Below are positions 1 to 8,287 of a stretch of 64,000 bases of DNA, piece after piece. This DNA is from Roseomonas sp. Its GTDB lineage: Bacteria; Pseudomonadota; Alphaproteobacteria; Acetobacterales; Acetobacteraceae. The notes beneath the pieces were generated by a model. That model was not told where the DNA came from. It saw only the letters and a list, made by a program, of their open reading frames with translations, and searched no databases. Position numbers and translations under genes: made by a program. Within the stretch, counting starts at the first letter, position 1; each line of letters opens with the position of its first letter. The stretch is from the NCBI GenBank assembly GCA_020249925.1, contig JADCER010000008.1, forward strand, positions 1 to 64,000, read 5' to 3'.

Positions 1-642
1 GTGGTTCACGTTGTCCACGTCAAAGGTAGCCCTGTGGGGGGGACCGGGCAAGGTAGAGGTAATCTCATGACCAGCCGTCATCATGAAGCGATATTCAGCA
101 GTCACTGCCAAGCCGGGTACCGAGGAAATTGGCAAGGAGAGGCCGACAATAGCTTGACCACCCCAGTTACCATTGTCGCCCGAAATCGTAGCGAACTGGT
201 TTCCTACCGCGTCGTAATCGTGCCAGATGTAACCCACACCGGCACCAACATACGGCGTAACACCGCCCAAAGCGCCGCCAAGGTTGATATCATAAAGCAG
301 ATTGGCCATCGCGCCGTAACTAGTAACGGTTCCTCTACCCACGCTCTCCGGGACGGGGGTCACTTTGTAATCGGAAACTTCATTGGAGCGGTAGCTGCCT
401 TCAATTTCCGCGCGCAGACCATTGCCGAAGCCCCAGCCAATGCTCAGAACACCAACATAGCCCCAAGAAAACTCGGCTGACTGAGAGCCGCCGGCCACCC
501 CAGCCTCGGTAACATCCGTCTTATCAAGGTAATTGGCACCGAAGCCAGCGCCAAGATAAAGCCCGCTCACCGGCTGGGCATGCGCCAGCACCGGAAGCGC
601 GACCACCGCCGCAGCGGCCAGAAGGGTGTTTTTGAAGCTCAT
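1..642 (-). CDS. Outer-membrane beta-barrel protein, opacity/porin-like (3' end beyond window)
   Basis: The start codon is the ATG at 642-640 and the frame stays open to base 1, so the C-terminus lies outside the window. The first 22 residues form a signal peptide with a hydrophobic core and an AHA-Q cleavage site. The mature part alternates short Gly/aromatic beta strands (GLYLGAGFGANYL, TPYVGAGVGYIWHDY, TAEYRFMM), typical of eight-stranded OmpA/Opa-like barrels common in alphaproteobacteria. It should sit in the outer membrane; substrate or adhesion function cannot be read from sequence. An A/T-rich leader precedes it. The barrel class is a confident call, the subfamily is not. Confidence 0.8.
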   Translation of the reverse strand, partial: MSFKNTLLAAAAVVALPVLAHAQPVSGLYLGAGFGANYLDKTDVTEAGVAGGSQSAEFSWGYVGVLSIGWGFGNGLRAEIEGSYRSNEVSDYKVTPVPESVGRGTVTSYGAMANLLYDINLGGALGGVTPYVGAGVGYIWHDYDAVGNQFATISGDNGNWGGQAIVGLSLPISSVPGLAVTAEYRFMMTAGHEITSTLPGPPHRATFDVDNVNH

Positions 643-1204
643 TGATTTTTCCTCATCTTGAAGTGGTGGAACCGTCTTGCATCAACGATTCCAGCCCGAA
701 TCTAGTTAAGCCTTTGTAGCACGTTTCTTCGGCCAAACCAGCTTGGTTTACCGGGACCAGCCCTCGCGTGTCGCATCGGCCACCGACTGTGGCAAATTTG
801 CAATGCCCCCCTGGCCCAAGCGGCAATCAGGGGCGCTGTTGCTTTATTCCGATCACCAGTAAGGGTCAGACGCGGCCGTCCTCATGCCTCGCTTTCCGGG
901 CGCCTGGCGCTTGGCGCCTCGCCCATCATCCCCCGAGCGGCCCTCATGCCGCAGATCGGCCCCTGGGCAGTAACCTGGCTGAATGAGGCGCGGGGGCGGC
1001 GGAGATCACGCCGCAACCCCAGGGATGCATCATCTGCCTTTGGGCGTTGCGCGCGGCCTTTCCCCTTTGTGCGGGCGCCCTGGGGAAAGCGGCGTCATGC
1101 CGAGATTTGCGGCGGACCAGCCCAAAGCCTCTCCTTCGGACATTGAGGGCTTTCACGCCAAGCGCAGCCACTTGGCGACCCAGAAAACTCTCCGAAACAG
1201 TGGG
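643..1204. other. Non-coding stretch, no supported gene
   Basis: About 560 bases separate the barrel gene promoter region from the ABC-transporter remnant. Short open frames here have no recognisable domains and no ribosome binding sites. Two inverted repeats are visible: AAACCA-GCT-TGGTTT at 735-749, close to the expected promoter of the barrel gene, and TTTCCCC/GGGGAAA arms at 1059-1065 and 1082-1088 with a 16-nt loop. No tRNA or known structured RNA was recognised. Confidence 0.5.
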
Positions 1205-1819
1205 TTAGGGCGATTTCCGCGAAGAAACTGGGACGGGGACTACCGGAAGAGGGATCACCCTTTCAATCCGGCACCGCACGTCATCCCCTTGCGCAAACAC
1301 GGCCGCCCCCGCCGGCGACACCACAAATAGCTGCCCGGCCTTTGTCCCCACCTCATATTCATGCGTTTGCCCCAAAAACGCCGCGCGCTTGATCTGGCCG
1401 GGCAGGCCCTCACCCTCTCCGGCCAGTGTCACCGCCTCCGGCCTGATCGCGAGTAGCGCCGGGCCTGGCGGATGGGGGCGGAGCCTGGTTTCAAGTGCCA
1501 CGCCCGCCAGGGAAATCCGCCCGGGGCCGAGCACTTCGCCTTCCAGCACATTCGCCTCCCCCATGAAATCGGCGATGAAGGCAGCGGCGGGCTCATGATA
1601 CAGTTCCCGCGGCGTGCCCATCTGCGCGATCTTGCCGGCGCGCATGACGCAAACAAGGTCAGACACCGCGAGCGCTTCCTGCTGGTCATGCGTGACATAA
1701 ACCACGGTCAGGCCAAGGCGCTTCTGCAAGTCACGAATATCTTCGCGCACTTGCAGGCTCAGGCGCGCGCCACGGCGCGGTGTGCGATTTCCGCACGTCA
1801 CGCGCGTTTTCCATCGCAA
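1205..1819 (-). pseudogene. ABC transporter ATPase, C-terminal fragment (PotA/FbpC type)
   Basis: The frame encodes only the second half of an importer ATPase. It begins near the D-loop (RLSLQVREDIRDLQ), carries the H-loop in VVYVTHDQQEALAVSD, then the family tail MGTPRELYHEPAAAFIADFMG and a TOBE-like regulatory domain. Walker A, Q-loop, signature motif and Walker B are all missing, so it cannot hydrolyse ATP. The 5' end overlaps the stop of a permease remnant, which points to an internal deletion joining the two genes. Intact relatives are about 350 residues. The substrate class (iron, polyamine, phosphate ester) cannot be fixed from this half. Confidence 0.8.
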
Positions 1820-2070
1820 AAAACCACCGCCAGCCTGATCAGGTTCAGCACGGTGGAATAGGCGATGGCAAGCGCCACTTCTCCCGCATCCACACGGCCG
1901 AAAACATAGACGGTGGCAAGGTTATGGAGGGCCGAGACAAGGAAGATCACGGCGGAAACAGCAGTCACGGCATGGACAAAGCTGAAGGCGAGTACCGCAA
2001 TCCCGATGACTCATATGAATACCCCAAAGCGCGGGCATAGATGCCAAAGAAACGGAAGCGGGCTTCTTGT
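1798..2070 (-). pseudogene. ABC transporter permease, C-terminal fragment
   Basis: On the minus strand the segment from about 2008 to the TGA at 1800-1798 reads as the end of a FbpB-type permease: VIGIAVLAFSFVHAVTAVSA, then a hydrophobic stretch ending in VFGRVDAGEVALAIAYS. An in-frame stop lies just upstream. A short ATG-started frame in another register (from about 2070) may be the remains of the N-terminus. Nearly all of the protein is therefore missing. It lies directly downstream of the phosphatase gene in the same direction, so it probably belonged to the inositol-locus operon before decaying. Confidence 0.65.
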
Positions 2071-2076
2071 CTCCGT

Positions 2077-2859
2077 TCATGCTGACATCAAACGCATCAA
2101 CCCTGGCCCCAAAGCAGGCGCCGCAAAGCAGATGGGATTGCCGTTCGCCAGCCAATCGCCGCTGTCAAACGCATTCGTCCAGCAACCGGCTTCGCGCGCG
2201 ATGGCGAGTGCGCCGCAGGCATCCCAGGCATTGATATGCAATTCCATATAGCCATCGAGCCGCCCGATGGCGGTTTCCACCAGGCCGAGCGTACCAGAAC
2301 CACCGCACCGCATACCAGCGCCGCTTGCCATGACGCGCCCGGCAAGTGCGATGTAATCCGCAACCGGCCGACGCAGCGACCAGCCGATTTCAATCGTCGC
2401 GCGGTCAAAATCTTGGGTGGCTGCTGCTTGTATCGGCGCAGCATTCAGCGTGGCACCGCAGCCCTGCGCACCGAGGATAAGCTCCTGCGGCGCATGGCGG
2501 GCGATGGCACCCAAGACGGCGCGGCCATCCAGCGCAAGACCGATCGAAACACACCAGCGATCCCCCCCGCGCGCGAAATTTGAGGTGCCATCAATGGGAT
2601 CAATGATCCAAAGCGGGCCGGAAGCCGGCACCTCGCCGCCCCCTTCCTCACCCAATATCGCCTCACCGGGAAAAAGCCGCGTGAGTTCGCCGCGAATGAA
2701 ATCCTCGGTCGCGCCATCAGCTTCGGTCAGGAAATCCTGCGCGCCCTTCAAGCGCGCGGCGCCCTTGCCTTCAAGGCGCATCCGCGCGGCAAGGGCGGCG
2801 GCATCCCGCGCCATCGGCGCCAAAAGCGCTAGGCGCCGTTGCAGCTCGGCCGCGTTCAC
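2077..2859 (-). CDS. Inositol monophosphatase family phosphatase
   Basis: This 260-residue protein has the full set of Mg-dependent IMPase motifs: GEE at 70-72, WIIDPIDGTSNF at 84-95 and WDACG at 212-216. Such enzymes dephosphorylate inositol-1-phosphate, histidinol phosphate or similar monoesters in the cytoplasm. The start ATG overlaps the stop of the upstream SDR gene by 4 bases, so translation is probably coupled. Its position in an operon with iolG, facing iolD-iolE, makes a phosphorylated cyclitol a reasonable substrate, but a HisN-like activity cannot be excluded. An importer that may once have supplied the substrate is decayed just downstream. Confidence 0.85.
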   Translation of the reverse strand: MNAAELQRRLALLAPMARDAAALAARMRLEGKGAARLKGAQDFLTEADGATEDFIRGELTRLFPGEAILGEEGGGEVPASGPLWIIDPIDGTSNFARGGDRWCVSIGLALDGRAVLGAIARHAPQELILGAQGCGATLNAAPIQAAATQDFDRATIEIGWSLRRPVADYIALAGRVMASGAGMRCGGSGTLGLVETAIGRLDGYMELHINAWDACGALAIAREAGCWTNAFDSGDWLANGNPICFAAPALGPGLMRLMSA

Positions 2860-3650
2860 GTATAGGCCCCCATGACATTCTGATCGAAATCCACCAAGGC
2901 GCCGGTCATCATCTCAGCGGCGTCTGACAGCAGATAAATGGCAAGCCCCGCGACATCGGCCGGTTTGATCAGCCGCCCGAAAGGCTGCGTGGCTTCAGCC
3001 TTGTGCAGCCAATCGGGTGGATTGCCATCACGCTGTTGGATCACGTGTTCACCCGGCGTATCCGCCCAGCCAAGATTGATGCCATTGACGCGAATGCGCA
3101 TGGGGCGCAGGCCAAGCGCGGTGTTTTTCGTAAGAGTCGCAAGCGCGCCCTTGGAAGCGGCATAGGCAGTCAGGAAAGGCTGCCCGCCATGGCTCGACAT
3201 GGTGATGATGTTCACAATGGCACCGGGGCGTTTGGCTTCAGCCAGGCGTTGCGCCATCGCTTGCGTCAATTGAAAAGGGGCGCGTGCATTCACCGCAAAA
3301 AGCCGATCCCAAAGTGCGACCGTTGTGTCCAGAATACTGCCGCGATCCGTGAGGCCCGCCGCATTGATCAGCCCATCCACCAGGCCAAGTGTTGCTTCGG
3401 CTTCAGGGATGATGCGCGCAACGCTTTCGGCATCTGCCAGATCAGCCGCACAAAACTGCGCGCGTGTGCCGAGCGCCTGGAGCTTCGCCACCACGGCAGC
3501 GCCGCGCGCCTCATGCCGACCGGTAATGGTAATGGCACCAGCGCCGGCTTCCGCCGCGGCCAGGGCGCAGCCTTCCCCAATGCCCTGCGTGCCACCCGTG
3601 ATCAGGATATGCCGCCCCGCGAGAGAGATTTTCGGCAGCGCGCCCATCAC
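2856..3650 (-). CDS. SDR family NAD(P)-dependent oxidoreductase
   Basis: A 264-residue classical short-chain dehydrogenase. Visible motifs are the nucleotide-binding TGGTQGIG at 18-25, NAAG at 96-99, a catalytic Ser near 152, and Tyr163-x3-Lys167 (YAASK). The cofactor is NAD or NADP and the substrate should be a secondary alcohol or ketone. It overlaps iolG upstream and the phosphatase downstream by 4 bases each, forming a tightly coupled operon. In this setting it likely oxidises a cyclitol or a sugar-like intermediate; that is inferred from context only. Confidence 0.85.
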   Translation of the reverse strand: MMGALPKISLAGRHILITGGTQGIGEGCALAAAEAGAGAITITGRHEARGAAVVAKLQALGTRAQFCAADLADAESVARIIPEAEATLGLVDGLINAAGLTDRGSILDTTVALWDRLFAVNARAPFQLTQAMAQRLAEAKRPGAIVNIITMSSHGGQPFLTAYAASKGALATLTKNTALGLRPMRIRVNGINLGWADTPGEHVIQQRDGNPPDWLHKAEATQPFGRLIKPADVAGLAIYLLSDAAEMMTGALVDFDQNVMGAYT

Positions 3651-4633
3651 AGCCTCACGGGTTTGCCGCTGGCAAGCGACGCATTGGCTGCCTCCGCCAA
3701 CACCAAGGCGCGGCGGCCATCTTCCGCGCCGACCGGCATGGGCGTTTTGTGCAGCACTGCAGCAATGAAGGCTGCCAATTCGATGCGATAGGCATCGGCA
3801 TAGCGTTCCAGAAAGAAATGCAGCGGCTTGTCGGAAACAACCGCCTGGCCATCCGCCAATTCCACCGTGGTGGGTGTAAGATTGCCGGCGATCAGGCGCC
3901 CGGCACTGCCAAAAACCTCCACACGCTGATCATAGCCGTAGCTGGCGCGCCGGCTGTTATTGATATGCGCCATGCGCCCGCTTGGCGTGCGCAGCAACAC
4001 CATGGCGCTATCAATATCGCCGGCGGCGCCAATCGCCTGATCCACCAGACTGGCGCCATGGGCGAAGACCTCATTGGGTTCTTCGCCCAGCATCCAGCGC
4101 GCCATGTCGAAATCATGAATGGTCATGTCGCGAAACAACCCGCCTGAGACCTTCAAATAGGAAATCGGCGGTGGCGCGGGGTCGCGGCTCGTGATGATCA
4201 CCTGTTCCACCGCGCCAATCGCGCCGGCAGCGATGCGGCGATGCAATTCCGCGAAAGATGGATCAAAGCGCCGATTGAAACCAACCAGCATGGGTACGCC
4301 TGCCTTCGCTACTTCGGCGAGGCAGGCGTCCACACGCGGCAGCGCAAGATCAATCGGCTTTTCGCAGAATATCGCCTTGCCCTGGCGCGCCGCGGCCATC
4401 ACCAGGTCAGCATGTGTATCGGTGGAAGACGCGATAATCACAGCGCCGACTTCCGGATCGGCCAAAGCGCTTGCGGTATCACTGACGCGCGCGCCATGGC
4501 GTGTGGCGAGCGCTTCCGCCGCTTCGCCATTGATATCCACCACATGCTTCAGCCTGGCGCGGCCCGAGGCAGCAAGATTGCCGGCATGGATGGCGCCGAT
4601 ACGTCCGGCGCCGAATTGGGCGAAGGTCAGCAT
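3647..4633 (-). CDS. iolG: Inositol 2-dehydrogenase (Gfo/Idh/MocA family)
   Basis: The 328-residue protein starts at the ATG at 4633-4631. An upstream extension of the frame overlaps the divergent gene and is rejected. It has the Rossmann motif GAGRIG at 8-13, the EKP motif with Lys92, and the catalytic Asp169/His173 in RDMTIHDFD, matching the Lys-Asp-His set of inositol dehydrogenases. The enzyme oxidises myo-inositol (or scyllo/D-chiro isomers) to an inosose with NAD. It heads the minus-strand operon iolG-SDR-phosphatase and is divergent from iolD-iolE. iolA, iolB and iolC are not in the window. Confidence 0.85.
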   Translation of the reverse strand: MLTFAQFGAGRIGAIHAGNLAASGRARLKHVVDINGEAAEALATRHGARVSDTASALADPEVGAVIIASSTDTHADLVMAAARQGKAIFCEKPIDLALPRVDACLAEVAKAGVPMLVGFNRRFDPSFAELHRRIAAGAIGAVEQVIITSRDPAPPPISYLKVSGGLFRDMTIHDFDMARWMLGEEPNEVFAHGASLVDQAIGAAGDIDSAMVLLRTPSGRMAHINNSRRASYGYDQRVEVFGSAGRLIAGNLTPTTVELADGQAVVSDKPLHFFLERYADAYRIELAAFIAAVLHKTPMPVGAEDGRRALVLAEAANASLASGKPVRL

Positions 4634-4658
4634 GCTTGGCCTGGCGTTTCCTGGATGG

Positions 4659-4697
4659 TTCTTGCGCGGTGGTTTCAATGACCGTAACACGCAAGAA
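4659..4697. promoter_or_regulatory. Candidate operator: inverted repeat between iolG and iolD
   Basis: TTCTTGCG at 4659-4666 and its exact complement CGCAAGAA at 4690-4697 lie in the 97-base gap between the divergent starts. The arms are 31 bases apart centre to centre, about three helical turns. This is the geometry of a dimeric or tetrameric repressor site controlling both arms, but no regulator gene is present in the window. That it is an operator is inference. Confidence 0.45.
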
Positions 4698-4730
4698 AGG
4701 CGGGACAATACCCCCAGCCGAGGAGATTCC

Positions 4731-6569
4731 ATGGCGAGCCTCACTCTGACCGCGGCTGAGGCTGTGGTCCGCTTCCTGGCAGCGCAGGAAACCGAGATTG
4801 ATGGCCGGGCGCTGCCGCTTTTCGGCGGTGTCTGGGCGATTTTTGGCCACGGCAATGTCGCCGGGCTGGGGCCGGCTTTGGAAGCGCAGCGCGGCAAGCT
4901 GCCGGTTTTTCGCGCGCATAATGAACAGGCCATGGCGCTGGCCGCGATTGCCTATGCCAAAACCCATGCGCGGCGGCGCATCATGGCCTGCACGAGCTCC
5001 ATCGGACCCGGCGCGACCAATATGGTGACAGCGGCGGCCGTGGCGCATGCCAATCGCCTGCCGCTTTTGCTGCTGCCCGGCGATGTCTTTGCCAGCCGGC
5101 GCCCTGATCCAGTCCTGCAGCAGATCGAGAATTTCGGCGATGCCACGCTTTCCGCCAATGATTGCTTCCGCCCCGTGTCGCGCCTTTTCGATCGCATCAC
5201 GCGCGCCGAGCAATTGCTGGCGGCACTTCCCGCCGCCATGCGCGTCCTGACCGATCCTGCCGAATGCGGCCCCGTCACGCTGGCCTTCCCGCAGGATGTG
5301 CAGACGGAGGCCATGGCATGGCCCGCTGCGTTCTTCCGCAAGCGCCTATGGCGCCCACGCGCCGCGGAACCGGATGCACGAGAGGCCGCCGCCGCGGCTG
5401 CGCTGCTCGGGCGGGCGAAACGCCCGATCATCATCATTGGTGGCGGCGTGAAATATGCGCGCGCGGAAGCAGCACTTGCGGATTTTGCTGCGCGCCACGG
5501 TATTCCTCTTGCCGAAACCCAAGCCGGAAAGGGCAGCCTGGCTTGGGATACGCCGGGCAATCTGGGTGCGATTGGCGTGACCGGCACGGCGGCAGCCAAT
5601 ACGCTGGCTGCACAGGCGGATGTTGTGCTGGCGATTGGCACGAGATTGCAGGATTTCTCCACGGGCTCTCGTGCCTTGTTTCCGAAGGCGCGCGTGATTG
5701 GCCTGAATGTTGTGGGCTTTGATGCGCATAAGCATGGTGCGCTGCCGCTTGTGGCCGATGCGGCGCGAGGGCTTGCGGCACTCTCAACCGCGCTCGGTGC
5801 CTGGGCAGCGCCGCAAGCCTGGCAAGTGAAGGCACGCAGCGCCATCCAGCAATGGCAACGCGTGGTGGATCGCGTCACCGCCGCGCCCAAGGCCAAAAAT
5901 GCTGGCCTACCGACCGATGCGCAGGTTGTCGGCGCGGTCAATCGCGCCATGCCGCGCCATGGCATGGTGGTATGCGCGGCCGGCGGACTGCCGGGTGAAT
6001 TGCACAAGCTATGGCGCGCGACAGATGGCACCGGCTACCATCTGGAATATGGCTATTCCTGCATGGGCTATGAAATCGCGGGCGGGCTTGGTGCAAAACT
6101 TGCGGCACCAGAACGCGAAGTGGTGGTCATGGTCGGCGATGGCAGCTATCTGATGATGAATAGCGAAATCGCGACTTCCATCGCGCTTGGCGCCAAGCTT
6201 ACGATCATCGTGCTTGATAATCGTGGCTTTGGCTGCATTCATCGCCTGCAACGCGGCACGGGCGGTGCGGCCTTCAATAACCTGCTGACCGATGCCGCGC
6301 CGCGCATTGATTTCGCAGCCCATGCTGCGGCGCTGGGTGCTGAGGCGCACAAGGTCAGCGATATCGCGGCACTGGAAGCCGCGCTGCCGGCGGCCTTCGC
6401 CGCCAAGCGCACGCAGGTGATCGTTATTGAAACAGACCCGGAGATCGGCACGGCCGAAGGTGGCGCCTGGTGGGAAGTGCCGGTCAGCGCCGTGCCAAAT
6501 TCCCCCGCACAAAAATCCGCGCGCCAGGATTATGAGGTGAAGCGCCGCAAACAGGCGGAAGGGGGCTGA
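4731..6569 (+). CDS. iolD: 3D-(3,5/4)-trihydroxycyclohexane-1,2-dione acylhydrolase (TPP enzyme)
   Basis: This 612-residue thiamine-diphosphate enzyme opens the six-membered ring in myo-inositol catabolism, giving 5-deoxyglucuronate. The TPP-activating Glu lies in FRAHNEQAMALAAIAYAK. The TPP/Mg site is VMVGDGSYLMMNSEI with the following VLDNRGFG. The middle domain has a dinucleotide-like fold (PIIIIGGGVKYARAE). The ATG at 4731 follows a strong GAGGAG; an upstream in-frame extension lacks homology. iolE follows after 2 bases. Length and motifs agree with the IolD family rather than acetolactate synthase. Confidence 0.92.
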   Translation: MASLTLTAAEAVVRFLAAQETEIDGRALPLFGGVWAIFGHGNVAGLGPALEAQRGKLPVFRAHNEQAMALAAIAYAKTHARRRIMACTSSIGPGATNMVTAAAVAHANRLPLLLLPGDVFASRRPDPVLQQIENFGDATLSANDCFRPVSRLFDRITRAEQLLAALPAAMRVLTDPAECGPVTLAFPQDVQTEAMAWPAAFFRKRLWRPRAAEPDAREAAAAAALLGRAKRPIIIIGGGVKYARAEAALADFAARHGIPLAETQAGKGSLAWDTPGNLGAIGVTGTAAANTLAAQADVVLAIGTRLQDFSTGSRALFPKARVIGLNVVGFDAHKHGALPLVADAARGLAALSTALGAWAAPQAWQVKARSAIQQWQRVVDRVTAAPKAKNAGLPTDAQVVGAVNRAMPRHGMVVCAAGGLPGELHKLWRATDGTGYHLEYGYSCMGYEIAGGLGAKLAAPEREVVVMVGDGSYLMMNSEIATSIALGAKLTIIVLDNRGFGCIHRLQRGTGGAAFNNLLTDAAPRIDFAAHAAALGAEAHKVSDIAALEAALPAAFAAKRTQVIVIETDPEIGTAEGGAWWEVPVSAVPNSPAQKSARQDYEVKRRKQAEGG

Positions 6570-6571
6570 TC

Positions 6572-7459
6572 ATGCGTATTCGCCTTGGCATCAATCCGCT
6601 CACCTGGACCAATGATGACATGCCGGAATTGGGCGCTGCCACACCGCTTGAGACCTGCCTTGCTGAAGGCAAGCAGGCCGGCTTTGCAGGGTTTGAGCTT
6701 GGCAATAAGTTTCCACGCGATGCTGCTGTGCTCAGCCCCATCCTCGCGCAGCATGGGCTTGATCTTGTGTCCGGCTGGTATGGTTCTCGGCTGCTGGAAC
6801 GCGATGTAGATGCCGAAATGGCAGCGGCGGAAGCGCATATCAGCCTTTTGGTGGCGATGGGCTGCAAGGTGATGGTGCATGCGGAAGTCGCACGCGCCAT
6901 TCATGGGGATCGCCTTGTTGCGCTATCACAGCGCCCTGTCATGACCGATGCGGATTGGGCGATTTTCGCCCCCCGCATCACGGAATTTGCAAGGCGCCTC
7001 AAGGCGCGCGGGCTATGGCTTGCCTATCACCACCATATGGGCACGGTGATTGAAACAAAGGCCGAGATTGATCGGCTGATGGCACTCACCGGGCCGGAGG
7101 TTGGGCTTTTGCTCGATACCGGACATCTCACTTTTGCCGGCGGCGATCCCGCGCTGGCAGCGCGCCAGCATGCAGCGCGCATTGTGCATGTGCATTGCAA
7201 GGATATCCGCGCGGCCGTGTTGCAGGAAGCCAAGGCGCGTGATTTGCCTTTTCTGAAAGCGGTGCTTCAGGGTGTCTTTACCGTGCCCGGCGATGGCTGC
7301 GTGGATTACCCGGCGGTGCTGAAACCCTTGGCGATGGCGGGCTATGCAGGCTGGCTTGTGGTGGAAGCCGAACAGGACCCCGCCAAGGCGCATCCCCTCA
7401 CCTATGCGCGCATGGGACATGACAATCTGGCGCGGCTTGCGCGCGATGCTTTTGGGTGA
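6572..7459 (+). CDS. iolE: Myo-inosose-2 dehydratase
   Basis: The 295-residue protein has the length and AP-endonuclease-2-like TIM-barrel layout of IolE. Recognisable segments are the N-terminal GINPLTWTNDDMPELG, GFELGNKFP, YHHHMGTVIE and LLLDTGHLTFAGGDP, which supply His, Glu and Asp metal ligands. It dehydrates 2-keto-myo-inositol to the diketone used by IolD. It begins 2 bases after the iolD stop and is followed by rlmJ after 3 bases, so housekeeping genes may be co-transcribed with the catabolic pair. Confidence 0.92.
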   Translation: MRIRLGINPLTWTNDDMPELGAATPLETCLAEGKQAGFAGFELGNKFPRDAAVLSPILAQHGLDLVSGWYGSRLLERDVDAEMAAAEAHISLLVAMGCKVMVHAEVARAIHGDRLVALSQRPVMTDADWAIFAPRITEFARRLKARGLWLAYHHHMGTVIETKAEIDRLMALTGPEVGLLLDTGHLTFAGGDPALAARQHAARIVHVHCKDIRAAVLQEAKARDLPFLKAVLQGVFTVPGDGCVDYPAVLKPLAMAGYAGWLVVEAEQDPAKAHPLTYARMGHDNLARLARDAFG

Positions 7460-7462
7460 GGC

Positions 7463-8287
7463 ATGAATTATCGCCACGCCTTTCATGCCGGCAATCATGC
7501 GGATTGCCTGAAGCATGCCTTGCTGCTGTCGCTGCTCTCGGCACTCAAGCGCAAGCCGACACCCTTTGCCGTTCTGGATACGCATGCAGGCTGCGGCATC
7601 TATGATCTGGCCGCATCGGAGGCCAACCGCACCGGCGAAGCAACGCGCGGCGCGCTGCGGCTTGCCGACAGCACCAACCCTGCGCTGGCGCCATTTCTTG
7701 AAGCTTTGCGGCAGGCAGGTTTTCCGGCCTTCTACCCGGGCTCACCAGCGCTGATCCGCGCTGCACTCCGCCCGCAGGATCGGCTGATGGCGGTGGAACT
7801 TCACCCGGAAGACCACGCCAGGCTGAAGGCACATTTCAAGCGCGATGCGCAGGTTGCGGTGCATAAGCGCGACGCCTGGGAAGCACTGCGCGCCTTGACG
7901 CCCTTTCCCGAAAAACGCGGCCTGGTGCTGATTGATCCGCCCTTTGAACAGGAAGGTGATTATGGCCGCATCACTGATGCCATGGCCATGATGCGGCATC
8001 GTTTTCGCGCTGCCATCATCGCCGCCTGGTATCCCATCAAGCATCGCGCGCCGGTGCGCGGCTTTCATCATGCGCTGATGGAAGCGGGCGTGGCACCGCT
8101 GCTGGCGGCTGAATTGTGGTTGCGGGAGCCGACCGATCCGCAAAGGCTGAATGGCAGTGGGCTGGTGGTGGCCAATCCACCGCAAGGATTTGCCGAAGAC
8201 GCCGCCGAGATTCTGCCTGCCTTGCTGGCCGGCCTTGGCGCCAATGAGGCCGGCGCGGGAAGCACCGTCACATGGCTGAAACCATGA
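7463..8287 (+). CDS. rlmJ: 23S rRNA (adenine(2030)-N6)-methyltransferase
   Basis: The 274-residue protein opens with the RlmJ signature MNYRHAFHAGNHADCLKHAL. It contains an SAM-binding loop LDTHAGCGIYDL and the catalytic DPPF in LIDPPFEQEGDY. RlmJ methylates A2030 of 23S rRNA during ribosome assembly. It sits 3 bases after iolE and its end overlaps gpsA. Confidence 0.93.
   Translation: MNYRHAFHAGNHADCLKHALLLSLLSALKRKPTPFAVLDTHAGCGIYDLAASEANRTGEATRGALRLADSTNPALAPFLEALRQAGFPAFYPGSPALIRAALRPQDRLMAVELHPEDHARLKAHFKRDAQVAVHKRDAWEALRALTPFPEKRGLVLIDPPFEQEGDYGRITDAMAMMRHRFRAAIIAAWYPIKHRAPVRGFHHALMEAGVAPLLAAELWLREPTDPQRLNGSGLVVANPPQGFAEDAAEILPALLAGLGANEAGAGSTVTWLKP

Noticed and set aside
944-1171. Minus-strand 75-residue frame in the 643-1204 gap
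   Set aside because: No ribosome site, no domain, Arg/Ala/Pro-rich composition typical of chance frames in GC-rich DNA.
4191-4730. In-frame N-terminal extension of iolD
   Set aside because: It overlaps iolG on the other strand, has no homology to TPP enzymes, and a strong ribosome site precedes the ATG at 4731.
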